Shown here in pieces: positions 27,666 through 35,004 of a stretch of 64,000 bases of DNA. The stretch is taken from NCBI RefSeq assembly GCF_004358665.1, contig NZ_SMZR01000002.1, positions 248,001 through 312,000 on the forward strand, read 5' to 3'. The DNA comes from Jeotgalibacillus sp. S-D1. Its GTDB lineage: Bacteria > Bacillota > Bacilli > Bacillales > Jeotgalibacillaceae. The notes beneath the pieces are model-generated. The model ran no database searches. It was not told the DNA's origin and saw nothing but the letters and a program-made list of their open reading frames with translations. How positions within the stretch are numbered: position 1 is the stretch's first letter; the number at the start of each line of letters is the position of its first letter. The translations under genes were made by a program, and so were the position numbers.

Positions 27666-27970
27666 CTATGTCACCGCCATACCTGTCCACCTAATCAAGC
27701 TGAACGATTCTTCTGCCGACCAATTTTAACATTTACCAATTACTAGTATAGTAAATTAGACCAACAAACAAAAAGAGGAAATTTTACTAATTATTTTACA
27801 AATCGCTATATAAAATTATTAAAAAAGATTGAGGAATAAAACATCATTAAAATGCCCTCATGAACAAGACATGTTCATAAGGGCTGCTTGCAAAACTCAT
27901 ATTCTGGAGCAGGAATTCAACGGTTGCTTTAAGAGAATTTCTTTTCCCCGCTTTGACCAGTCTCGATGAC
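27666..27970. other. Intergenic region with a recurrent hairpin
   Basis: A 305-nt gap. It holds AT-rich sequence upstream of the TPR gene and the hairpin at 27853-27884; no supported ORF was seen. Confidence 0.5.
27853..27884 (-). terminator. Terminator-like hairpin downstream of the SEDS gene
   Basis: GCCCT..ATGAACA/TGTTCAT..AGGG(C) stem followed by ATTTTAAT on the minus strand, about 85 nt after the gene end. Same design as the hairpin at 23257-23287. Confidence 0.65.
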
Positions 27971-29248
27971 TTACACAAAACCGGGGGATAACAAATGCTT
28001 ACGGCGATAAACGCTTAATACAATTCCGATCATGAACGCATTTAACATGGTGGGCATTAGTCCATAGCTGATAAAAGGCAGAGCAATAGAGGTGATCGGG
28101 AGAAAACCAAGGACCATTCCTATATTAAAGATTAGCTGCACAAGGTACAGCGTCATGGCCCCGATTACAAGCAACTTGCCAAAGCCGCTTAACTTATTCG
28201 CTATCCCAAGCATCCTCACAGCGAGAAGTGACAGAATCATTAAGAGAACTAAAGCAAATAAATAACCATGGTAGTAGGTTAAACTGACAAAAACAAAATC
28301 AGTATGAGCAGCCGGAATAAATTCAGCATTTCCCTCTGCTCCAAACCAGCCAGCAGCTGAAAACAGCTCGCTCAGCCTTATATAGATAAATCCAGCCCCT
28401 TCAGATTGAGCTTGCGGGTTCATAAATCCCATAATCCGGTTCAACTGATATTCTTCGGCCCTGTACCAAAAAAACAGACCTGCTATAAGCACGGCACTTA
28501 ACGGTATAAAAGTGATCAGCAGCTTATTTTTTCTGACCATTCCGCTCCACCAGACCATGATGAATACCATCACGGAATACAAAAATGGTGCAGTGAGATT
28601 TGGCAGCAGAAAGAAAAGATAAAGAGGCAGTAAGTACAGCAGCCCAAGCTGCCAAAGCTTCAGCCTGCTGTCAGCAAAAAATGAAGCCCAGGCAAGATAA
28701 AAGAATGGAAGAGCCATCAACGCCTCAATGGTAATTGGACCAATTTGAATAAACGCTTGGCCATTGATGTAACTGTTAGAAAAAAAGTGAATCATTAATA
28801 GAATGGCTGCCCCGGTAAAATAAAATAAAAAGCCCAGTTTTTCAGCTCTTCTAAAGTCAATTACCATTACACCTAACGCTACTGCAGTGCCAAGAATGAC
28901 AACCATGCCTTTATTCATAAGGAAATGGTTCACGTCCATCGTGCCTGCATTTCCCAGTGACAAAACAGGCACGAAGCTAAGTCCTAATACCGCTGCCAGC
29001 AAAATGAGAATGAACCAGTCTATTTTTGGGCGGTGAAGCTTATTTAATTCCTGTCCGAGCTTCGACGGGTTTCCCATTTGCTGAACCGCCCTGTCTTCAG
29101 CCTCATTCTCACTTAGCCCCTTATCCTTCCAGGTGTTCTTTGCTTTCGTCAAATGAAAACGCAGTTCATCCGAAACAAAGCGCTTTGCTTCCTTTGACTT
29201 AATATTATTTGTCACTTCTTTTAAGAAGAGGTCACTTTTTTTGTTCAA
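27971..29248 (-). CDS. SEDS (FtsW/RodA/SpoVE) protein with N-terminal HAAS-like domain
   Basis: Integral membrane protein of 425 residues. Residues 1-73 are a soluble helical domain resembling the HAAS domain normally encoded beside PadR regulators (EAEDRAVQQMGNPSKLGQEL). The rest has about ten helices and SEDS motifs, including IPAAHTDFVFVSL with the Asp equivalent to the catalytic Asp of RodA/FtsW, and the closing ALPFISYGLMPTMLNAFMIG. SEDS proteins polymerise lipid II. TTG start at 29248 after AGGGGTG. The operon order ECF sigma, PadR, SEDS suggests a stress-controlled, non-housekeeping glycan polymerase. Confidence 0.85.
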   Translation of the reverse strand: MNKKSDLFLKEVTNNIKSKEAKRFVSDELRFHLTKAKNTWKDKGLSENEAEDRAVQQMGNPSKLGQELNKLHRPKIDWFILILLAAVLGLSFVPVLSLGNAGTMDVNHFLMNKGMVVILGTAVALGVMVIDFRRAEKLGFLFYFTGAAILLMIHFFSNSYINGQAFIQIGPITIEALMALPFFYLAWASFFADSRLKLWQLGLLYLLPLYLFFLLPNLTAPFLYSVMVFIMVWWSGMVRKNKLLITFIPLSAVLIAGLFFWYRAEEYQLNRIMGFMNPQAQSEGAGFIYIRLSELFSAAGWFGAEGNAEFIPAAHTDFVFVSLTYYHGYLFALVLLMILSLLAVRMLGIANKLSGFGKLLVIGAMTLYLVQLIFNIGMVLGFLPITSIALPFISYGLMPTMLNAFMIGIVLSVYRRKHLLSPGFV

Positions 29249-29255
29249 CCGTGTT

Positions 29256-29660
29256 TCACCCCTGTAGTAATTTTTTTAAGGCAAATGCTTTTTTGTCCAT
29301 GCTTTTATCTTCTTTTTGTAAAGCTTTTCTTCCCTTTTCAGTTACTTGATAATATTTATCTCCCGAACGATCGAAGCTGGATTGTACCATCTCTTTTTGT
29401 TCAAGACGATGAAGAAGCGTGTATAGAGAGCCTTCATTGTTTTCGAATCGCCGAATGCCCCTTGCCCGCAGCAGCTGCGTCAGTTCGTAACCCGTTTTTT
29501 CTGTAATAAGCAACTGAAGCACCGGCACAAAAGGATCATTTTGTATTTCATGTGTTTGATTAATTTTTTCATGGATCTTTTTACGATGCTCTGCTGAAAA
29601 ATTCAGCTGCTCAAAGCTGCTGTCCATTGATTTTTTCAGCCTTTTTAAACGGTCTTCCAT
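29256..29660 (-). CDS. PadR-family regulator
   Basis: Winged-helix PadR repressor, 134 residues: an N-terminal helical extension (1-45), then LQLLITEKTGYELTQLLRARG and EGSLYTLLHRLEQKEMV as helix-turn-helix and wing, then a basic C-terminal tail. Such proteins usually repress the operon they lie in until a cell-envelope or phenolic signal appears. GGAGG precedes the ATG, and the gene is flush with the sigma gene stop and 7 nt from the SEDS gene. Confidence 0.88.
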   Translation of the reverse strand: MEDRLKRLKKSMDSSFEQLNFSAEHRKKIHEKINQTHEIQNDPFVPVLQLLITEKTGYELTQLLRARGIRRFENNEGSLYTLLHRLEQKEMVQSSFDRSGDKYYQVTEKGRKALQKEDKSMDKKAFALKKLLQG

Positions 29661-29663
29661 CTC

Positions 29664-30197
29664 TCATTCCTCCAATCTGTCTTTTAGGAGTTCCTTTGCT
29701 CGTCTAAGCCTTGTTTTTACTGTATTTTCTTTCACTTCAATGACAGAAGCAATCTCTTTAATAGACAATTCTTCATAATAAAACAGATAAATCACTTCCC
29801 GGTATTTCATCGGCAGTTCCATCACAGAAAGAACCAGCTGCTGATCCTCATCCTGCCGGATTACCAATTGTTCAACACTTTCTTTTTGTGAGTATGTGAC
29901 AAAACACTCCTGGTCAGACGGTGTGACATTCCGGTTGTACCAGCTTTTTAAGTAGTCCTTGCAATGATTGATCGCAATTCGCCATAGCCAGGTCCGCAAC
30001 GACGATTTTCCTTTATATGTATGAAGAGCACTAAAGCATTTAACGAATATATCCTGTGTCAAATCCTCAGCGAGCTCCCTATTGCGTACATAGGAATAGG
30101 CAAGCTGCAGAATTTCCTGTCCATGCCTATTCATTATTTCATCGATAAGCACTTCCTTATCCTCTGCTTCAATTACCGCAGCCGTTAATTCTTCCAC
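29664..30197 (-). CDS. ECF RNA polymerase sigma factor
   Basis: Extracytoplasmic-function sigma factor. Region 2 (YSYVRNRELAEDLTQDIFVK, TWLWRIAINHCKDYLK) and region 4 (LPMKYREVIYLFYYEELSIK, VKENTVKTRLRRAKELLK) are both complete. I favour the GTG at 30197 because AAAGGGGGG lies 5 nt before it; an ATG at 30296 overlaps the preceding small gene but has no ribosome site and adds an atypical leader. No recognisable anti-sigma gene follows; the small two-helix protein upstream is the only candidate partner. Confidence 0.9.
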   Translation of the reverse strand: MEELTAAVIEAEDKEVLIDEIMNRHGQEILQLAYSYVRNRELAEDLTQDIFVKCFSALHTYKGKSSLRTWLWRIAINHCKDYLKSWYNRNVTPSDQECFVTYSQKESVEQLVIRQDEDQQLVLSVMELPMKYREVIYLFYYEELSIKEIASVIEVKENTVKTRLRRAKELLKDRLEE

Positions 30198-30288
30198 ATC
30201 CACCCCCCCTTTCAAATCATTAGACGACTCACTTACTGGAAAAGTTTTTAAAAACAAAAAAAGATCCAGCTCTATAACTGAACCCTTT

Positions 30289-30498
30289 TTATCCATTCAT
30301 CGAAAAGAATAATTGAACGCCCATGAAACAGATCACATAAAAAATTAATCCTCCGGCAATCGAGAATAGCATTAGCCTCTTACACTTCAGGCGACTTATC
30401 TCCCCCTTACGATAAGCTATTCTCCCAAGCTTAATTAAATGGAAGACTGTTAACGAAACCAGTATAAACACAGCAAAATAAAATAGCAGGATTTCCAA
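30289..30498 (-). CDS. Small two-helix membrane protein before the sigma gene
   Basis: 69 residues with two hydrophobic helices (about 2-22 and 43-66) separated by a basic loop (GRIAYRKGEISRLKCKR). TTG start at 30498 with GAGGAGG and 7-nt spacing, a strong signal. It is the first gene of the sigma-PadR-SEDS unit. No family recognised; it could be a membrane partner of the sigma factor, but that is inference. Confidence 0.7.
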   Translation of the reverse strand: MEILLFYFAVFILVSLTVFHLIKLGRIAYRKGEISRLKCKRLMLFSIAGGLIFYVICFMGVQLFFSMNG

Positions 30499-30559
30499 TC
30501 TTGCTCCTCCTCAAGCCTTGTACCAAGCAATTTATATAACTTATTGCCACACCTCAATA

Positions 30560-31165
30560 TTAAATTTTGAGTTTTACATCGACCAGTGCGCCCTTTTTCA
30601 CATAGTTGATAATTTTTACAGACTCTGTCTGAACCCGTTCTCTCCCGCTCTCACTGAGAAACCAATTATCTTTTCTTGTAATTCCATCGTTAGCAGGACA
30701 CAGGGTAAACTTAATCCAATTTGGCATATAGGTTTTTAATGTCAAATGCAGCCTCCTCATATGATAGGAGGTGGTAACAACCAAAAGCCGGTCAATATTG
30801 TGCAGATGGAATGCGCGGTCCAGTACCAGAAGGGAAGCGAGTACGTTTTCTAATGTATGCAGTGATTGATCTTCAATTAAAATGTCTTCTTCTGGTACAC
30901 CCAGTTTTATGGCTTCGTTTTTTAAGGTGATGGCTTCGGTAAAATGAGTTCCCTCCCACTTTACACCTCCGGAAAAAAGAATCTTGCTTCCTCTCCCCTT
31001 TTTGTAAAGCTCCACTGCCTTGGGTAAACGGTACTGAACAGCGGAAATGCTGCCTGCAACAAAAATACAATCTCCAGATTTCTTATTATCCCTTATTCCC
31101 GTAAATAGCAGGTTTGTCATTTGACTGTCTGTAAGATGCTCACCGTCCAATTTAGATATATACAT
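30560..31165 (-). CDS. YdcF/DUF218-family protein
   Basis: 201 residues of the DUF218 fold, which includes YdcF and SanA. Core segments seen: CIFVAGS, SKILFSGGVKWEGTHFTEA, ILIEDQSLHTLENVLAS, LLVVTTSYHMRRLHLTL. The family has a Rossmann-like fold; YdcF binds S-adenosylmethionine, and cellular roles are envelope-related at best. No transmembrane helix here, so a cytoplasmic version. GGGGGG precedes the ATG. Confidence 0.83.
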   Translation of the reverse strand: MYISKLDGEHLTDSQMTNLLFTGIRDNKKSGDCIFVAGSISAVQYRLPKAVELYKKGRGSKILFSGGVKWEGTHFTEAITLKNEAIKLGVPEEDILIEDQSLHTLENVLASLLVLDRAFHLHNIDRLLVVTTSYHMRRLHLTLKTYMPNWIKFTLCPANDGITRKDNWFLSESGRERVQTESVKIINYVKKGALVDVKLKI

Positions 31166-31333
31166 TTGTCCCCCCTGGTATTAATAAACTAAACTGCACC
31201 TTCTGCCTGATACCTTATCATTGCTAATTTCCATAATTTACACAAGACCCTGTTCTGTTTCTCCCTTCAATAATAAACCTCTTTTTTTCACATATCCTAT
31301 AAGAATAAATCCTTTGGGCAAAGGGTGATAAGT

Positions 31334-31798
31334 ATGAGGAGAAAGCGGCAAAGACGTCTTATGCTTCTTATATTGGTCCCTGTTTTCGTCCTGCTTGGCT
31401 TTTTAACGAATATTTCTTTCAATTTTTTCTCCGCGGGCTATCAAACTGAAAAGCTGGTCAATACTTTCTATACACTTGAACAGGATGGCGATTTTTCCGA
31501 TTCCTGGGAGCTCCTCCACCCCTATATGAAGGACAGATGGAAAAAGGGAGCATTTATCCAGGATCGGGCCCATGTTTTTATTAATCATTTTGGAGCGGAA
31601 ACCTTTCAATTTACCGTAATAGAAGGCGATCGTATCGATGGATGGAGCATGTCACAGGACCTGCCGCCTGTTGACTCTGCGTATCAATTCACTGTTACTC
31701 AAACGTATCAGGGGAAGTATGGAAAGTTCAGCTTTATACAGGAAGTATATGTGGCAGAGGATAATGGAGAATGGAGAATTTTATGGGATTATAATTAA
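31334..31798 (+). CDS. Membrane-anchored NTF2-like hypothetical protein
   Basis: 154 residues: a basic start (MRRKRQRR), one N-terminal membrane anchor (about 9-33), then an extracellular domain of helix-strand pattern resembling NTF2-like or DUF4878-type ligand domains (WELLHPYMKDRWKKGAFI, EVYVAEDNGEWRILWDYN). Function unknown. AAAGGGTG precedes the ATG at 31334. Confidence 0.72.
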   Translation: MRRKRQRRLMLLILVPVFVLLGFLTNISFNFFSAGYQTEKLVNTFYTLEQDGDFSDSWELLHPYMKDRWKKGAFIQDRAHVFINHFGAETFQFTVIEGDRIDGWSMSQDLPPVDSAYQFTVTQTYQGKYGKFSFIQEVYVAEDNGEWRILWDYN

Positions 31799-31814
31799 TT
31801 GTTCTTTTCCCACC

Positions 31815-31838
31815 CGGACTTCGGTCCTTTTTATTTTG
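31815..31838 (+). terminator. Terminator after the NTF2-like gene
   Basis: GGAC-TTCG-GTCC tetraloop stem followed by TTTTTATTTT. Confidence 0.85.
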
Positions 31839-31851
31839 CGATGAATAAAAA

Positions 31852-31876
31852 AAATAGCACTGCTAAGAGTGCTACC
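31852..31876 (-). terminator. Terminator after the LysM gene
   Basis: Stem TAGCACT/AGTGCTA with a 6-nt loop and an eight-base T-run on the minus strand. Confidence 0.85.
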
Positions 31877-31906
31877 TGCGATCTACCTCTATCGTCCCTG
31901 ACCTAT

Positions 31907-32704
31907 TTAAAAATAAACCTTTATCTTCACCAAGTCCCGGATGCTGTCATCCTCTGCACTGCGTGTATAAACCCAAAGCTCTCCCGTAGTTGCAGTAGGA
32001 GTCTTATCAAAAGGCACAGCGGCTGTAAAGTTACCGTACTTAGGCGCCCCTTCATCAGCTGTTGTAAAACGCTCATTCGAAACAATCACGCCATTTGCAT
32101 CTCTCAGCTGATATAAAACACTGGCTTCAAAGGATCTTGCTTTTCCTTCCAGCTTTTGATTTGTTGCGACCTTGGTTCCCGGCAGCGGCGTCCAAACAAC
32201 GATATTTAAAGAAGTGGGCAAAGGAATAATCAGATGATATTCCGGCCAGACAAGATCCGCCTGAAAACCTGGCCGTCCCTCATTGGCATTGGTGATAGCT
32301 GCCACAGAAATCCCGTACCTTCGGGAAATGGTGGAAAGTGTATCTCCCTGCTGCACTTGATAGACAAATGCAGGTACCAGCAATTCCTGATTAACGGTAA
32401 TCTGATTGGGGTCGGCAAGATCGTTAATCCCGGCAATCAAATCACCGAATGCTGTAAATACCGCAGCAATTTTATTAACCGTATCGCCGCCTTCGACCAC
32501 ATAGGTCACTTTTGGGGTTGTGGCAAAACTCGGCACTACAAGTACATCTCCGGGGAAAATCAAGCCGGGATCCGTCACCGGTTCATATAAATGATTGGCC
32601 CGCTCAATCGCCTCCACCGTGCTTCCGAACTTTCGTGCGATCGAATAAATAGTATCCCCTGCACGTACCGTGTAAATATAGCTCTTCTTTAAAACGATTG
32701 CCAA
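31907..32704 (-). CDS. LysM-repeat protein with Gmad2-type domain
   Basis: 265 residues with three LysM peptidoglycan-binding repeats (about 10-57, 66-112, 114-160; each with GDT and a closing [VI]-P motif) and a C-terminal immunoglobulin-like Gmad2 domain (about 165-263; TPLPGTKVATNQKLEGKARS). No signal peptide is seen, so it may be placed on the forespore or cortex by mother-cell expression, as for several Bacillus LysM spore proteins; that localisation is inference. TTG start at 32704 after TGAGG. Confidence 0.85.
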   Translation of the reverse strand: MAIVLKKSYIYTVRAGDTIYSIARKFGSTVEAIERANHLYEPVTDPGLIFPGDVLVVPSFATTPKVTYVVEGGDTVNKIAAVFTAFGDLIAGINDLADPNQITVNQELLVPAFVYQVQQGDTLSTISRRYGISVAAITNANEGRPGFQADLVWPEYHLIIPLPTSLNIVVWTPLPGTKVATNQKLEGKARSFEASVLYQLRDANGVIVSNERFTTADEGAPKYGNFTAAVPFDKTPTATTGELWVYTRSAEDDSIRDLVKIKVYF

Positions 32705-32793
32705 ATATCCTCACTCCATTTCATTTTAGAAACATTTATATCTATGCCTCGCATCTGAAATGATGTAAATTAAGCGAAAAATAATTTGAATGA

Positions 32794-34065
32794 TTACGCT
32801 TTGTGGCCGCCAATCAATTTTGCCCGCTTTAAAGCTGTTCCTGCCGGTGTATAGGAGACCGCTCTCAATAGGGCTTTTGAGCCGTATTTATTGCGGATCG
32901 CATCCATCGTGTAGCCCAGCTCGATTTCCTTCGCCTTGCGTTCATTAAATAAATCAAGCTGCATATTGGTATCGTCTTCTATAGAAGAAAGGGTAATGCT
33001 TATCTTTCTGACTGTTTTATTAGTATAAAACTCACCAAACAGCCCCAAGCATACCTGATAGATTTCTCTTGTAATATTCGTCGGATTCTCTAAGCTTCTT
33101 TCCCGTGAAAACCCTCCGCCAAATTCATCCTTGCTGTATCCAATTCCCAGACTGATGGTTCTGCCGGCTTTGCGTGCATCACGCGCCCGCTTGGCGACAT
33201 CCTCGCACATCTCCAATATGACATGCTTCACTTCCTCCGGATCCGTATAGTCACGCATCAGTATCTGGCTTTTCCCGTAGCTTACCTGGGGTTTTTTTTG
33301 AGTGGTCGACGCCCCGGAAAGATCACTTAAATCGATGCCCCATGCATGATAATAGAGCTGATTGCCAAGTACGCCAAATTCTTTTTCCAGCACTTCCACC
33401 TGATGATTCGCTAATTCACCGATTGAAAAAATCCCCATGCGGTTCAATCTTTTTTCCACACGGCGGCCTATGCCCCACATTTCAGATAAAGGCCGCACCG
33501 TCCATAATTTTTGCGGAACATCTTCGTATTCCCAGCGCGCAATTCCATTTGGCGCTTTTTTACTTTCCAAGTCCAGGGCAAGCTTGCTCATCAGCGGATT
33601 GGGGCCTATTCCAACGGTACAAAATAGCCCAAATTCCTTTAACATGGCTTCCTGAATCATGCGTGAAATTTTTTCGGGGCTGCCCCACAGACTCTCCACC
33701 TGATCGAGCCGCAGAAATGATTCATCCACTGAATAGGTATGAACGAATTCCGGGGGGACAAACCGCCAGTATAATTTCGTAATTTCAACGGACATTTCAA
33801 GAAATTCCCGCATTCTGGGATTCACAATATGAATCCCCAGACCAGTAGGGATTTCATACAATCTTGAACCGGTTTTAATATTAAAGTCCCTTTTTAATGC
33901 CGGTGACGCTGCAAGCACGACACTTCCGGGTGCATCGGTATTTCCGACAACTGCCAGGTAACAGGTTAAAGGATCAAGATTCATCATAACCGCTGCGCAG
34001 CTTGCGTAAAAAGACTTCATATCCACACATGCATACACTCTTTTGGGGTAAACTGAATAATCCAT
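32794..34065 (-). CDS. Y-family DNA polymerase (YqjW/UvrX-like)
   Basis: Translesion polymerase of the ImpB/MucB/SamB group, 423 residues. Catalytic carboxylates lie in ACVDMKSFYASC (Asp near 15-18) and YSVDESFLRL (Asp-Glu near 115); the helix-hairpin-helix MWGIGRRVEKRLNRMGI follows, and MQLDLF near residue 380 is a good sliding-clamp binding motif. Start ATG at 34065 lies just after the stop of the YolD-like gene. The unit is preceded by a LexA box, consistent with damage induction as for B. subtilis yqjW and uvrX. Confidence 0.93.
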   Translation of the reverse strand: MDYSVYPKRVYACVDMKSFYASCAAVMMNLDPLTCYLAVVGNTDAPGSVVLAASPALKRDFNIKTGSRLYEIPTGLGIHIVNPRMREFLEMSVEITKLYWRFVPPEFVHTYSVDESFLRLDQVESLWGSPEKISRMIQEAMLKEFGLFCTVGIGPNPLMSKLALDLESKKAPNGIARWEYEDVPQKLWTVRPLSEMWGIGRRVEKRLNRMGIFSIGELANHQVEVLEKEFGVLGNQLYYHAWGIDLSDLSGASTTQKKPQVSYGKSQILMRDYTDPEEVKHVILEMCEDVAKRARDARKAGRTISLGIGYSKDEFGGGFSRERSLENPTNITREIYQVCLGLFGEFYTNKTVRKISITLSSIEDDTNMQLDLFNERKAKEIELGYTMDAIRNKYGSKALLRAVSYTPAGTALKRAKLIGGHKA

Positions 34066-34074
34066 CGTCCTCAC

Positions 34075-34434
34075 CTACTCTTCTTCTAACTGAATACAAT
34101 CACTTAGTACGTTTACTGCGGTTAGGATATCAAAAGGAATCATGACCTTTTGCTGATTCAGATCATTAATCCGATAATGCCTTTCATTGTAATCAATGAA
34201 ATACACAAAACCCTGTACGGAGTGGGTGGATCCATCTTGAAAATAATGATATTCAGTTAATAAATTGTATTCCATTGCTTCATGAATACTAATTTCAATG
34301 TCGTGCAGGGTCTGTTCATCAATGACAGGCTTCTCCGCTTTTTCATAATTTACTCGGGCTTCACTTAGCAATTTAGCGTATTCAGGCAACATCATGGCCG
34401 ACTGCCATTTTATATTTCCTCTGTCTTTTAACAT
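34075..34434 (-). CDS. YolD-like protein
   Basis: 119-residue member of the YolD/YqjX family, small proteins nearly always encoded directly before Y-family polymerases in bacilli and proposed to be their partners, loosely analogous to UmuD. It starts MLKDRGNIKWQSAMMLPEY, the family hallmark, and ends VNVLSDCIQLEEE. A GAGG site precedes the ATG. Confidence 0.9.
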   Translation of the reverse strand: MLKDRGNIKWQSAMMLPEYAKLLSEARVNYEKAEKPVIDEQTLHDIEISIHEAMEYNLLTEYHYFQDGSTHSVQGFVYFIDYNERHYRINDLNQQKVMIPFDILTAVNVLSDCIQLEEE

Positions 34435-34450
34435 GTCAAAGACCTCCTCG

Positions 34451-34672
34451 TTAAATCACCATTTTTTCTTTTTGAATCACAGAAACAAAGGAAAGAATGT
34501 TGTTGTAGGAAAAGGTGCGCTGAGTTTTGCGTAAAAAGCAATAGGCGACCATGGAATGATCGTTTACTTTTAAGACGGTGATCCGCCTTTGGCTGATCTT
34601 TCCGCTGTTGGCGAGGTAGATCATTTCCACCACCTGTTTTTTCTCCATTGCACGCAACATATGATTTTTCAC
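34451..34672 (-). CDS. Small WYL-like protein, first gene of the SOS operon
   Basis: 73 residues from the GTG at 34672, which has GGAGGG at 7 nt; a longer ATG frame to 34783 crosses the promoter and LexA box and is rejected. The body (QVVEMIYLANSGKISQRRI, VAYCFLRKTQRTFSYNNILS) matches the beta-rich WYL module. It probably acts as a regulator or partner of the polymerase, but that is inference. Confidence 0.75.
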   Translation of the reverse strand: MKNHMLRAMEKKQVVEMIYLANSGKISQRRITVLKVNDHSMVAYCFLRKTQRTFSYNNILSFVSVIQKEKMVI

Positions 34673-34693
34673 TTTGCTCCCTCCTTTCTTTAT

Positions 34694-34721
34694 ATTATAG
34701 AACAAATGTTCTGTTTGTATA
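34694..34721 (-). promoter_or_regulatory. SOS promoter with LexA box
   Basis: On the minus strand: TATACA (-35-like), 16 nt, TATAAT. The spacer contains AGAACATTTGTTCT, fitting the Bacillus LexA/DinR consensus CGAAC-N4-GTTCG at all eight central GAAC..GTTC positions (box at 34699-34712). Binding there would block RNA polymerase at the WYL-yolD-polymerase unit. Confidence 0.85.
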
Positions 34722-34864
34722 CATAAAAATAAATCCTCACCATCCAGTAAGATCCAATTCGTCTTTTTATTCCTCCCAAACAACGGAAGGAACGAATGAA
34801 AATAAGCTTACTATTGGTATCAGAATGCGTATGTACCCTATGATTCGCCTTATTTTTTCAAATT

Positions 34865-34893
34865 TTGCAAATAATCAATAAAAATTATATAAT
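34865..34893 (+). promoter_or_regulatory. Sigma-A promoter of the second YfcC gene
   Basis: TTGCAA, exactly 17 nt, TATAAT. It leaves a leader of about 105 nt before the permease ATG. Confidence 0.75.
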
Positions 34894-34963
34894 ATACAGC
34901 ATCTGTTTTTCACAATGGGAATTTTTATTAAGGCAGGTGAAACGAATCGTTCAGGAGTGATGG

Positions 34964-35002
34964 ATGAAAACCGTAAAATGGAGGAATGAATTGGAGGAAT
35001 GA
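34964..35002 (+). CDS. Leader ORF of 12 codons before the YfcC permease
   Basis: ATG at 34964 with AGGAG at 6-nt spacing encodes MKTVKWRNELEE and stops at 35002, two nucleotides before the permease ATG. The permease ribosome site (TTGGAGG) lies inside this ORF, an arrangement that couples the two translations. Confidence 0.45.
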   Translation: MKTVKWRNELEE

Positions 35003-35004
35003 AT

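Noticed and set aside
34673-34783. N-terminal extension of the WYL-like gene to an upstream ATG
   Set aside because: It would run through the -10, LexA box and GGAGGG site; the GTG at 34672 fits better.
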